Shown here in pieces: positions 10,574 through 21,709 of a stretch of DNA of 64,000 nt; positions within the stretch are counted from its first letter, which is position 1, and every line of letters starts with the position of its first letter. Origin of the DNA: Chamaecyparis obtusa (lineage: Eukaryota > Streptophyta > Pinopsida > Cupressales > Cupressaceae); the NCBI GenBank assembly GCA_027943335.1, contig BSBK01002084.1, positions 67,001 through 131,000 on the forward strand, written 5' to 3'. The translations under genes were made by a program, and so were the position numbers. Under the pieces are notes generated by a model. It saw nothing but the letters and a program-made list of their open reading frames with translations, ran no database searches and was not told the DNA's origin.

Positions 10574-12084
10574 AAATTGAGACATTACATGTTGGCACAT
10601 ACCACCCATTTGATAGCTAAGATTGATCCACTCAAGTACCTACTAAGCAAAGCTTCCCTCATGGGTAGATTAGCTAAATGGGTCATGCTCTTAAGTGAAT
10701 TTGACATTGAATATATTGAAAGAAAAGCTATAAAAGGATAGGTTATTGCTGATCAATTAGTAGATGCACCTATGGTTGATGATACACCAATGCAAATGGA
10801 ATTTCCAAATTCCTCTATCATGACTCTTTCTTCTAGAGAATGGTAGTTATTCTTTGATGGCTCCTATACACATAATGGATCAGGAGTAGGCATATTATTT
10901 ATAACTCCTCAAGGATACTCCATACCTAAAGCATTCAGATTAAAGTTCCCTTGCACAAACGATATTATAGAATATGAAGTCCTTCTTAATGGCATGAAAC
11001 TAGCAATTGAGTGGAGAGTAACAAAGATACACATTCATGGAGACTCTCAACTTGTTATCCATCAAGTCAATGATGTGTACTAGACTAAAGATGTGATGTA
11101 GGAGCATCCTAGGTGTAAGAGAAATCTTGCATCACCCAAAAATATTTCTATTTTTGTATTCAATAAGGGCTATCTTGTGTAGAGTTGCTATTTATGGAAA
11201 CTTGCTATTTTTAGTAAGTTGGTCTTACGATCTTGGAATGTCTAATTTTACATATGGAGGTTCATCTCAGTCATATCAGCCTGCCAGCAAAGTTTCATGG
11301 CTAGATCAGGTGTAGTTTTGAAGATATTGAAGATTTTCAGTATTGGCAGCAGGGTACAGAAACTTTGAACTTAGTTTTGAAGGCTTTAGAGGCCCCGAAT
11401 GAGGTTGAAAATTTGGGTGACAGGTGCTTTGCATTGGTCAAGCTTGTAGAGCACTTCGTGGCATTTCTAGAATGGGGTTATAATAGCCAATCAGGTCAAT
11501 GGGCGATGACTTATGGTCTTCGGAAGTTAGGTCACCTGAAATGGTGGAAAATAATTTTTCTTCAAAATTTCTGTTTGGGTTTCAAAACTCATTTTGAGCT
11601 AACTTTGATGTAAGAAATTGTAAAATAAAATAATTCTAAGTTTGGTTGGCCCTAAGGGCTAAATTTTTAGAACCTTCTCGGGTGGTGGAAATTGCCTATA
11701 TAAAGAAGGCCCATAGTGTTGTCTAGGGCAGTTTTGGGTAGTAGATCTGGGTATTGATTCAAGGCTTTGTCCTACATAATATTGTAAGGGAATGCCCATG
11801 TGGCTTTGCATATTGTAATTCTGAAAGTTTGTAATTCCACATTTGTGGAGATAATAAGAAGCCAATTTTCTGGTCTTGCATATTATTGTTATTGTTTCTC
11901 TATTTCTGTTATGTGTTTGTGGTATTAAGGGGAGCACCCTTCATCAAGATGAAAAGCTCATCCCATACAAGAGAATGGTAGATGATCTAAAGAAGTATTT
12001 CATATCTATCACATTTGAGAAAATACCTAGAACAGAGAATAAGGTTGCCGATGCAATGACAACGCTATCTACTTTATTACAGTA
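10574..12084 (+). pseudogene. Second (archaeal-type) RNase H, split by a solo LTR
   Basis: After the first RNase H tail (LRHYMLAHTTHLIAKIDPLK), a new RNase H starts at about 10841: LFFDGSYTHNGSGVGILF (first catalytic Asp), EYEVLLNGMKLAIEW (Glu) and HGDSQLVIHQVNDVY (Asp). An additional aRNase H is characteristic of the Tat clade. At 11093 a solo LTR interrupts it, and the frame resumes at 11947 as DEKLIPYKRMVDDLKKYF and ends with the TENKVADAMTTLSTLL segment. Stops at about 10738, 10844 and 11081 are TAG in Q-compatible positions. Confidence 0.85.
11094..11946 (+). repeat. Solo LTR (853 bp) with 5-bp target duplication
   Basis: The insert starts TGATG at 11094 and ends CATCA at 11946, a 5-bp terminal inverted repeat of the TG...CA type. 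It is flanked by AGATG on both sides (11089-11093 and 11947-11951). Removing the insert and one AGATG restores the RNase H reading frame (TKD then EKL). It contains a TATA-like box (tatataaag near 11697) and an aataaaat signal near 11627. Orientation is inferred from these. It is left over after recombination between the two LTRs of an element whose family was not identified. Confidence 0.9.
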
Positions 12085-12469
12085 GCTTGAACATGAGCTA
12101 CACTACGAGTTCCTGGTGGAAGCACTATCTTATCCTGCATATGATTCCCCTAAAACCCGCATGATCTGCACTATTTTTGGTCATGATTCATCCTGATACA
12201 AAAACTTATTCTCCTATCTCCAAGACCAAACCATTTCTGATACCTTCAACTGCCATGAAAAGAGATACCTTATCTGTAATGCCTCCTGATATGTCATCAT
12301 TGGTCACGATCTATACAAATGAGGTCTAGATGGTACACTACTTAGATGTTTAGAATAGGAAGAGTCTCAACATGCGTTAGAGGAAATCCATGATGGTATT
12401 TTTGGGTCACACTCAAACAGTTTAACACTAGCTCAAAAACTTATTAGGGCTAGGTACTATTGACCTTAA
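12085..12469 (+). pseudogene. Linker and integrase zinc finger of Tat pol
   Basis: Degraded linker between RNase H and integrase. Near 12385-12465 the phrase ALEEIHDGIFGSHSNSLT carries the two histidines of the HHCC finger, followed by AQKLIRARYY and stops where YYWP-T is conserved. The cysteine pair (NCQKCQ) lies just downstream at about 12500. Several other stops interrupt this part. Confidence 0.65.
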
Positions 12470-13450
12470 ATGGAGAAAGAGTCTATCAAGTTTGCTAAGA
12501 ATTGTCAAAAGTGCCAAGTGCATGGCAACTTAATTCATGCTCCAGGGAGAGATCTAATTCCCTTTACTACACAATGGCCTTTTCATCAATGGGCCTTTGA
12601 TCTTATAGGAGCTATACATCCTCATTCTTCTAATGGACATACCCATATAATCACAGCTACATATTATTTTACAAAATGGGTAGAAGCAGTCCCTTTGACA
12701 CAAGAAACTGGAAAACAAATATCTATGTTCATATTGAACTATATCATATGCAAATATGGGATACCTCATTCCATAATCACAGATAATGGTGGACAATTCA
12801 AGAACAAATATCTAGATGATTTATGTGCTAAATTCAAGATTACACAACATTGGTCATCTATCTACTATCCTCAAGGGAATGGACAAGCAGAGGCTTCTAA
12901 CAAGAATCTATTGAAAATCTTACACCGTACAGTTAATAAAATAGGAAGAGACTGGCATCTCATGATCAATCCAGCTCTCTAGGCCTACAAAACAAGTATC
13001 AGAACACCTACTAGGGCTGCACCTTTTGCTTTAGTTTATGGGTTTGAAGTGGTACTACCTATTGAGGTTGAAATCTCATCACTAAGAATCAGAATGCATG
13101 GTCTAGTAACTGATGATGACTACAAAGTGTCTAGGTTGCAAGAACTTGAACTACTAGATGAGTGCAGACAAGCAACATATGATCATCTCAGAGTATATCA
13201 GAAAAGAATGTCTAGAGGCTACAACAAGAATGTCAGACACTGAGAATTTTAGGTTGGTGATCTAGTCTTGAGAGAGAATCCTAAAAATCAATCACATCGA
13301 GAACACAAGGGGAAGTTTGAACCCAACTGGATAGGTCCCTTTGTTGTCACTACTACTTTTGGCTCTGGTGCCTATCAAATCTCAATGACTAAAGGAGAAT
13401 GGCTTCGAGAACCAATCAATGTTATCCATCTGAAGAAATTCTACGCCTAA
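12470..13450 (+). pseudogene. Integrase of Tat element
   Basis: Catalytic core frame 12470-12982 shows the D,D(35)E pattern: WAFDLIGAIHPHS (first Asp), IITDNGGQFKNKYLDDLCAK (second Asp) and GNGQAEASNKNLLKIL (Glu). A TAG at 12980-12982 interrupts it (ALQAYK expected). The C-terminal part follows in 13049-13243 (VLPIEVEISSLRI, LDECRQATYDHLRVYQKRM) and 13268-13450, where LRENP-like, KFEPNWIGPFVV and INVIHLKKFYA are the typical pol end. Integrase would insert the cDNA into the genome. Order and motifs match the Tat clade. Confidence 0.9.
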
Positions 13451-15399
13451 GGCATTCAGTCTATGGTAAAATGTCTTGAAAAAATCTTAAACATTGGAAA
13501 AAGTCCTGAAAAAATGAACATCTTGGTGAAAACCTAGCAATAGGCACCTTGATGATTCACAAAAAAATTGAAAAAATATGAAAAATATAAAAAAATGAGA
13601 AAAAGAAAAAGTGCCTTGGTGAAAACCTAGAAACAGGCGCCTTGGTAGCAAAAATAGAATCTCTGCCAAGATGGTGAAAACTCATCAAATAGGTGCCACT
13701 TGTTTCAAAACACTTCATCTATCAGCGCAATCTTGGTCTTTCCCAGCTTTTAGTCTGCTTTAGTCTGTATATATCCTTGTTTCAATAAAGTTGGTTTGTA
13801 CACCAATCAGCTCAAGCGTTTGTATCCTATCAATGTTCAAACTTGGGGGCAACCAATGTCATATCTTATGGCTTTCAGTACATCTTAGATGAGTCATATC
13901 CAGTAAGAGTCCTTTGAAGCCTCATCCGAGTCAGTTAGTCAGTCTCCTCTCCAGAAAGGATTTTGCATCTACAACAATGCAATCAAACATCAAACTAAAA
14001 AGGATCTATGCTTTTTACATGCTTTTATCTCCTTGTATGCTTACTGATTCGCGTTGAGATTTTTGCATATTGTGTCCACTCAAGCTCTTCGATGATGTCC
14101 TTTACAGGATTTAGAGAGTGATGACTAGGGACATAATCTTTTCTTTGTTTTCTTCTTATATGTGAAAATCTAACAACTTTGGAAATTCTGGATTGAAATG
14201 GTGTCCGACTGTAAGAGCCTCTATCTCGAATTGGATGGCCATGCGTACCTCAACCATTGATACCCAAAAAATTCAAGGAAGTTTGATCTAACTATTGTCT
14301 TTTTTTTGAGTGAGTTCTTTCTCCTATTGTGAAATGCGATCTTACCTAAGGATGTGAACGATAAAGGGTCACTATGGGTAATTCACATGGGATTTAGACT
14401 GATCTCTTGCCTGTTTGATGTGTTTGTATGCAAGGTGTATTATGGTCATCACTACATCTATGTTTTGATGCTTATACAAATTGCAATATCAAAATGGAAA
14501 TGATATTCAGGTCATCCTAGCATCTATGCCTTGGTGCTTATATCTGATCTGACATTTTGAAAACAAAATCAATATTCATATATCCATGGTTTCCTAATTA
14601 GTGGGTGTTGTATTGATTCCTGCACATACAAATTGATATTCATATGTCTATGGTTTCATAACTAGTGGGCATTGTATTGATTTATCCGATTACCTAAAAA
14701 TTTAATGATGAAATTGACCGACACATGATCAGTGACTAGGTCCTAGGTCTTAGATTATAGTTTTACATGTTTCTTTGTATTTTGCATGTTTGCATGATCT
14801 CATAAATGGCTACATAAAATTCAATGCTTAAACAATTCTTCTATCACCTCTTCAAATCTCATAAGAGCTGACACTTAACTCGAAGGTCTCTTCATAGAAC
14901 CGCAAGCAGTTAGCCTCCTAGGTTAAACATCCTTTTGACATAAGACTGAGTACTTGTCTTCATCAATTCCTACCAAAAAATATCATGTGCATTATTGCAT
15001 TTACATTTCATATCATAACCACCTATTGCATTACAATACATCCATGTGCATAAGCATAAAATCATACATACATCTTTTCATAATCAAAACACATTTGCAT
15101 TACATCCATACATGTGACAGAAATCATTGCATTGCATATATCCATACATACATTCTACACTACTCATAGCATAAACATCACATGATATAATCACAACTTG
15201 AAAACATGGCAAGTACAAATGAAGTCATAACCAAAATATCGATCTCATATATATCTCAAAAATCTTGAACTAGTCAGGGGTGTACTACTGGCATAGTGTA
15301 CAAAAGAATATGCTCATGTGAGCTATCAAAGTCAGAATAGTATATCAATGATAAAAAAGAGCACATTATATCAAGACATATCAAAATAGATTAGTTGTC
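13451..15399 (+). other. 3' untranslated region of Tat element with short repeats
   Basis: No protein family is recognised. The first 250 bases contain three copies of a phrase like TTGGTGAAAACCTAG plus a ggcgccttggt-like tail (about 13522, 13615, 13670), a known style of sequence just after integrase in Tat elements. A pair of about 70-80-bp direct repeats with a tccatggtttcctaa-like core lies at about 14570-14690. From 14950 to 15180 the sequence is rich in cattaca and catacat words. Confidence 0.6.
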
Positions 15400-17240
15400 A
15401 ACCTGATCCTCTGCATTTGGTGGAGGTGGAGGTGGTGCATCCGGTACTGCCTCTACTCTAGGTGCTCTGGCTCCCTCTGATGCCATCATGTACTGAGAGT
15501 ATGTAGTGACTCTCTATGTAGTAGGAACAACAATGTAATATGTGGACACATAGTAAGCTACCCATGCGGTCTGATGAATCACCTCATCCTGTAATCTCTG
15601 CACCTTTGCACGAAGCTCAGTGTGCTATCTATTGGCCTCTATATATCTCTCCCCTCACCGCACACTACGAACCTTTAGGTCCCTATCTTGTAATCTGAGT
15701 CATTTGATAGTCTCCTATGGAGTAAGAGGAATAGTAGGATCAACATCGGCTACTGGCATCTCAGTATCTGGGGCAGTCTGCTCCGTGGTCTCTGCTCTTT
15801 GTGCCTTACGATGTCTAACCTCTTCCCCTAGCTCAAATCATGTATCCTCTGATATCAGATCAGTACCACAACCCACAACCTGCTCTGCTACAAGTACCTC
15901 ATCAGCTATGCCAACACTCCCTAGAGTACCACCCTCCCCCCTAGTCTATCTATGAGAACCTATAGATCTACCTGCTGTGGAACTAGTGGGATGAGGGGGC
16001 CTCATCTGTCCTGATGGTCTCTTTAGAGGAGCCATTGCTCTAGGTCTCAGAGGTGTGGGATGCACAATAGGAATCTGTGTAGGTCTAGGACCTGGTCTCA
16101 TCGGTGCTTTGGTAACATCCATAGCCTCCTTCATGGAGGGTATAAGCTCTTTCAGATCTGAGAACATGTGGATAGGATGGTCAGCAAGCTAGGCAATGAA
16201 TCTGTCTATAACTCTAGCATCAATTACATCTGGTATGTACTCCCAATCTTTGTCAACAATAGCATTGTACTCCTATGAACACAAAGAATAAGAGAGCCTC
16301 ATGGTCCATCCGAGTCCAAGCTCATGAGCTATCCGAGCATACGTGGCATAATCCTCTGGTGCATCCTGCACTCGTCCATACTACCGCCACACTTGGGTGA
16401 TAATGAATATCTCTAAAGTGGAGGATGATCTCCCGATCAGCACACGACTCTAAAAGAAGAAACTAAATTGATCCCGTGCAGTAGGCCAAGGCTCTATACC
16501 CACATATGGTCTCCATCGAACAAAAGTCATATCATCGAGGCATCACCTCTAGTACTCCACATGACCCATCCATCCCTGTATGACATATCTAGCATATATA
16601 TAAATAATAGGCTCCTGTGGCTGCCTCTGCGAGGTACATACTGGTCTCAAAACTAGGATATGCTCCCATGCCCAGATCTGTAGGACTAAAGCTCCAGCTG
16701 CAAAAGACTTGCTCTCCTGATACACTACCTTGTGCATCTCAGAGAACATATGGGCCAAAAGACACTGACCCCAAGCCAACTTAGAATGTGTCGCCATCAA
16801 ATGTGCAACCATCAGGGCCCAGTGCATCAATAGACCATTCTGTTGATGGTCAGACATGATAATCCCTCCTATCATCTTGACAATAATACACTCTAGCCGG
16901 TGTGTCTGTCCATAACATTGTACTAAGGTCTCCCAAGAAATGGAGGCAGTCATCTGAGTATCATCTCCAAAGAGATGTCTAAATGCTAATAAACCTGAGT
17001 TCCCCGAACTCACATACTCTGGCCACTGGCCTGCATGGAAAGGAATGTGTAGTATATGATACACATCCTCAAGGGTAACAGTGATCTCCCCAGTCGGCAA
17101 GTGGAATGTTTGGGTCTTCGAATGAAATCTCTCAATCAGAGGAGTCAAAAGTCTGTGATTTACCCTAATCTCGGGTCAATGAATGAGGTACTCAAATCCA
17201 CAGGAAGCAAGGTGTACCCTCATAGGGTATGGCAATGACA
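15400..17240 (-). pseudogene. Antisense plant mobile domain (PMD) gene in Tat 3' region
   Basis: On the minus strand, from about 17240, the frame reads HRLLTPLIERFHSKTQTFHL then PTGEITVTLEDVYHI, the N-terminal signature of the plant mobile domain (aminotransferase-like PMD, as in MAIN/MAIL proteins). It is open from about 17148 to 16549. Homology continues with stops to about 16170 (FVRWRPYVGIEPWP, VWR-stop-YGRVQDAPEDY, EYIPDVIDARVIDRF) and ends in a Pro-rich stretch (16167-15946). Four internal TAG codons sit where Gln is expected. Antisense extra ORFs downstream of integrase are known in Tat elements. The role of such captured PMD genes is unknown. No intron was needed to follow the frame. 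Confidence 0.75.
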
Positions 17241-18949
17241 CACATAATCTCTACGTAGCAGGATGTGAAATTCGTACATGAACATCTAGATATATGACCT
17301 ACATAGTATAGAAACATGGCATCCTATCAGTAATTTGGTCACAAAACGGGTTACAAGGGAAAGAATTAAGTAGTTCAGTATTTCACAAGGTAGGTTAAAA
17401 GGTCAGCAATCAGGCTAAGAGATCATGAAAATAAAAATTTTGACCTAGTAATGAGTTTTTGGCTCACTATTTTTTTATACGACATTTCAGACTGGCAGGG
17501 AAAGTCGTACGAGTTTCTACATCATACCATACAACAAAGCATAGTGATACGATAATGTATTCCTCCTCGTACGAGTTATGAGGGACCTAACAAAATGTCG
17601 TACGACTCTTGGGTCCCTCTGATACGAGTCTTGGGGGTTAATGAAACGACAACCTATCTATAGTTCAAAAGTCATACGAGTCTCGCTGGAGAGTCAGACG
17701 AGTTTCCATGCATTCAAAAATTCAAAATTAAAAAGCGTATGAAAAATGCTAAAAAGGCTATAAATCATGGAAAAATTGACTTTTTAGTGAAGCAAAGAGG
17801 TCCACCTACCGGATGTTCGTATTGTCACGGTCTCTGGTGACTCCGGCTACGCTCAAATCAATGCGAACTCACAGGTACCTTTAGTTCTACCATTTTCTTG
17901 CTCATTTTCTCACTCAGAGGGCTCCACAAGATTTCTAAAGTCAAAAGGTTGAAATGAATTGAAAATGACCCTTCCGGCCTTTATATAGCTTTTGACCTAA
18001 TTTTCAAAAGTGCTCTGTTTTTCATGAAAATTGCACCCCTAGCTAATTTTGACGTTTTGAACCCATTTTTGGGATCAAAATCAAAATCTGAGATCATTTA
18101 ATATGTCAAAATTATGATTTAAAATTTTCAGACCCAGGATGGTCTATTGCTTGCATAATCAACCTTCAATCATCACAGAAATCCAGTATTCAACTTAACT
18201 AATTATCTTACATCAAACTATCAAAATTTCAACTTGGTCAACCATGGTCAACTCATTGTCAAACCTTATTAAACTTGGTCTTTTGGACCCTCAAACGATG
18301 TAGAATGCATTCTCAAACATGTTTAACCACTTCTTACATCAATTAACATGCTTCTGAACTATTCAATGCTGACTTTTCTTGTCAGATTTCAATTTTTATC
18401 CCGAAGGGGGCCTGGTATTGCACATCATTCAAAGTCTATAATCTAAATTTGAAATCATATCTTTCCTCAGTAATCAAGACAACAACCACGTCGCATTGCT
18501 GATTCATCAAAAAGACCTCATCGCTTGGGGCAAATCAATCATCGCTCAGGGCATATCAGATTCATCGAGATCCATATCAATCTGGTATTCTCTTAATCTT
18601 GTAAACTGTATCAGTCTTTTGTAACCATCAGTTCATTAGTGTTATTTCCTTGGTTCTTCCTAACTAAAGGGTTCAGATGTGATACCAATGTGATTCTTAT
18701 TGACAATCGGGTTTGGAATCGGTCACTCACTTCTTCACAATTATAAGGTTCAGAATCAAGCATTTTGACACTTCTTCGCAATCATCGGTTCATTGTTGTT
18801 ATAGTTAACATTATCTTTGGTCATTCAGGACCTATTATCTTCATATCAATTTCAATCAATTTCCGTTTCATATCAATTTCAATTTCAAACATCAGTTTCA
18901 ACAGCATACACAGACTGTCTTTGAACCACCGCGCTTCGCATAGTAACTC
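17241..18949. other. Noncoding 3' region with TCGTACGA-type motif cluster
   Basis: Between about 17470 and 17705 the words tcgtacgag, catacgag and tcgtacgac recur seven or more times, a spaced set of near-palindromic GTAC-centred motifs located in what would be the promoter or leader of the antisense PMD gene. Similar catacgac words occur in the Tat leader at 4310-4560. The rest up to the polypurine tract shows no gene. Confidence 0.55.
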
Positions 18950-18964
18950 AAAGAGGGGCAAAAT
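18950..18964 (+). promoter_or_regulatory. Polypurine tract of Tat element
   Basis: A purine-rich run, AAAGAGGGGCAAAA, ends directly before the TG of the 3' LTR. This is the site where plus-strand DNA synthesis would start. Confidence 0.85.
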
Positions 18965-20194
18965 GTAATATCCCAAAAATGGGCTATAGGTTCATTAACC
19001 TCCTATATCAACACATCGAACGAATCGACATCAAAGTTCTAACCTAAGGCACATCGGCACATTATCGAATCTTAATTGATTATCCTAAATTCTACATCGG
19101 GGAATATTCCTTATTCCTATTTATCCTAATTATCTTTAATTTAATGATTATTTGGTGATAAATCCTATTTATCCTAAAGTTTGACTAATTGAATATTTTG
19201 AATATTTAATTAATTAGATTTAATACTGCCACTTAATTATTTAATTGGATTTAATTATATCTATTCCTAAATTGTATTATTTAAATTTTGACAATAAATC
19301 AAATATCCTATGACTAATTGATTAAATTCTTATTTAATTAATTAATGTCAATTGTCAAATTTAATAATATAGTTTTTGAATAAAAGTTTGATTTAATAAT
19401 TGATTAACCCATAAATCAATTGTGATATTTTTAAAATCAGTTAAGTTGAGGATAAATCACTTTATTTATTAAATTAATTCATAATTAATTATGCACATCC
19501 AAAAAATAGTTAAACTTTAAATCAGAAAATCAATTCAAGTTGTTTTAAAAATAAACTCAACTCTCTTTTGAGTTGAAAGCTGATATCAACTTCTGATTTA
19601 AATAAAAAAAGCTGATTTGCATGATTTTGTGAGTTAATTTATTTCTTAATTCTTGATAACTCAAAAATCAACCCGAGTTTATCAAGAGTGATTTATGGCT
19701 TTTTCCATGCACCTCCAAAGTCCTGGATTTCTATAAATTAAGGCCTCAGCTCTTCATTTTGGATCCATCCACGAATTGCATCCTCATGTTGGCAAATTGG
19801 TGATCGAAGAATCAAGCTTTGCGAATCCAAGCTATTGTGAGATTTTCATTGTTTTAAGCATTCATATCATATAGCATATCATTGTTAGATTAATTGCATG
19901 TTATATCAGTTTCTCATATAGAATAGATTCATATCAATTTGTTTCATCTTATTTGCATAGAAAATCCAAAAATATAGATTAATTTGCATTCATCTCATAT
20001 CTAGATTCTCCATTCAAATCCTTCATTTAGGTGTCATCAAGGTCACTGATCTCGGTCCAATCTGAGAATATCATACTTGCATTAAATCGCCTGGTTAGAT
20101 TAGTTTCCATTTCATTGCATGATTTTGATTTTAACTAACCTCTAATGTTTTACTGAAGTGTTGTGTCTACAGCTAGGTACAAAATTCACACACA
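18965..20194 (+). repeat. 3' LTR of Tat element
   Basis: It starts TGTAATATCCC after the polypurine tract and ends near a CACACACA run at about 20190-20194. It matches the minus-strand LTR at 4666-5972 over its length. The exact end is blurred by the CA repeat, so the target duplication cannot be read. Confidence 0.85.
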
Positions 20195-21174
20195 CACTTC
20201 TTTGGTTCGATAGTGTGAGCTATGTATTCAGTATTTGTTCCTATGTACTAGGCGGATGCAGTGGCTGGGTACCTATGAATTTCGGTGAGATGGATCATTT
20301 ACCATATAGACACTCTTTCTTTCCTATTTTTAGAGGCACTCTTCCATCTTTGATTGATTAGCTCTTCAGGCTTTGGTGTTTTATACCATCTGTATCTTCA
20401 AGTTCAGTTGTTTGGCTTTGTTTGCCTCCTGATTTGAGTAGTGTCATTTGAGGGCACTCATATAGATTACAATCTTCTCTACCTGGTCATGATCTATTTC
20501 AGTGGAGGATCTTCAGATCAATAGTTACTTCTTGACAGAGTTTGCATCTTCTTGCTTCAGTGATGTTCTACATGTTCATTTTTGTTCCTATTTTCTAGAA
20601 CATCCCTAGTTTTGGAGGCTTCTTTAGTCCTTCAGACTATTTTTTGTCTCTTTTTGGAGTAGAGTTTTTCCCATGTGGTTTTCTCTATTTCTCCACTCTA
20701 TAGAGACTCTCTTTTGTACATGGGTACCTCATCAGGCCATGTTGTCGGGACCCATTTTTTTCTTTTAGCACTATAGTTTCCTTTGCTTTCTTCTTGCATT
20801 ATTTGTAGCTACATTGTTGCTCATCTTAAGGGGGGTGTTAGAGTAAATTAATTAATTATATTAATTAACTTTACTCCCTTCTTAAGATGTCAACTCTTTT
20901 TCTTTAGTTGTTTATATTTAAACACACATGCACTAGTTGTTTTAAACTCATGCACTAGTTGTTTTAATATAAACTTGCATACATTAGTCATGTAATAATT
21001 AAACTAATTATTACATGTACTTCTTCTTTTTAGGGTTTTCCTTTCGAGGCTTTCAATCTCCTTTATAAGGTTGATCCATTGTATATTTTATTCATTCATT
21101 ATTTGAGGATATTTTCTTCTTCATATTTTTGAGTCAAACCCTTGCCATCTTCTTGTCTCTACTTCCTTGTAACA
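20195..21174 (+). mobile_element. 3' end of LTR element X (internal tail plus 339-bp LTR)
   Basis: A noncoding tail (20195-20827) leads to a polypurine tract AAGGGGGG (20828-20835) and then an LTR, 20836-21174, with TGTTA at the start and TAACA at the end. The lack of a matching 5-bp duplication before 20836, together with the polypurine tract, argues for a 3' LTR rather than a solo LTR. A TATA-like ccttataagg lies at about 21060. The 5' part is missing in the window; the Tat element probably inserted into X. The family is not known, but the LTR style resembles copia or TRIM elements. Confidence 0.7.
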
Positions 21175-21179
21175 AGTTT

Positions 21180-21373
21180 TTGTATGCAGGTGATCTTCAG
21201 GTTTTTTGGATTTGTATTGTCAAATCCTACAGGAACATGACCAAACAAAATTTTATAGGGAGTCATATTGGTTCCTTGTTTTATCTACACTTGGTTCAGA
21301 GTGTATACTACAGTGCTCATTGCTTCTCTATAGTAGATGTGGGGAATATTTACTTCAATCATCATAGTCCTAG
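21180..21373 (-). pseudogene. Copia integrase fragment, downstream part
   Basis: Minus-strand translation reads RTMMIEVNIPHIYYREAMST, VVYTLNQV, stop, then MTPYKILFGHVPVGFD and PKNLKITCIQ. This is the stretch after the catalytic Glu in Ty1/copia integrases (ARTML...FWAEAVNTA, TPYELWFG). It continues, across the CACTA insertion, the integrase seen at 45917-46470. It ends where element X begins. Confidence 0.85.
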
Positions 21374-21388
21374 CACTAATACATTTGG
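21374..21388 (+). repeat. CACTA left terminal inverted repeat
   Basis: CACTAATACATTTGG, perfect inverted match to 45902-45916. It is the presumed cleavage end for the transposase. Confidence 0.92.
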
Positions 21389-21690
21389 GGGCATTTTGCG
21401 ACGGCTATGTGTCACAATTGTGATAGCTATGTGTCACAATAGCAACACCCATAGATGTCGCTATTTTTTATTCACAAATTGCGACGTCTATGGGTAGCCA
21501 TCGCAATTGCGACACATATCCCGTCGCAATGTGACTAAGATTCATTAGCGGCATGGCCGTCGCCCCCCCGTCGCATGGCTTCGGAGGGCCGTCGCAATCG
21601 TGACGGACCTCCCAAGCAATTGCGACGGGCGCCTGCATCGTATTGCGACGGGTTGCCGTCGCAATTGCGACGCCCGTGGGTGGATTAAAA
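21389..21690 (+). repeat. Left subterminal GCGACGG-motif region
   Basis: GC-rich stretch with many copies of ttgcgacgg, gtcgcaat and close variants in both orientations. Similar words occur at 45770-45900 near the right end. Subterminal motif clusters are the TNPA-type protein-binding sites in known CACTA elements; binding here is inferred. Confidence 0.75.
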
Positions 21691-21709
21691 AAAAAAATTA
21701 ATTTAATAC

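Larger units (their letters stand above)
5973..20194 (+). mobile_element. Tat-lineage Ty3/gypsy retrotransposon, 5' end outside window
   Basis: Order on the plus strand: gag, zinc-knuckle-like motif, protease, G-patch, acidic spacer, RT, RNase H, second (archaeal-type) RNase H, integrase, long 3' region with an antisense plant-mobile-domain gene, polypurine tract, 3' LTR. Dual RNase H and an extra antisense ORF downstream of integrase are known features of the Tat clade. The 5' LTR is upstream of the window and the leader may be at 1-690. Many in-frame stops make it non-autonomous today. It carries a solo LTR at 11094-11946. Confidence 0.88.

Noticed and set aside
15620..15955. Plus-strand frame of 111 codons
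   Set aside because: Opposite strand of the Pro-rich end of the antisense PMD gene; composition is a mirror of that frame.
20836..21174. Solo LTR interpretation of this 339-bp LTR
   Set aside because: No 5-bp duplication before 20836 and a polypurine tract directly upstream; better explained as a 3' LTR.
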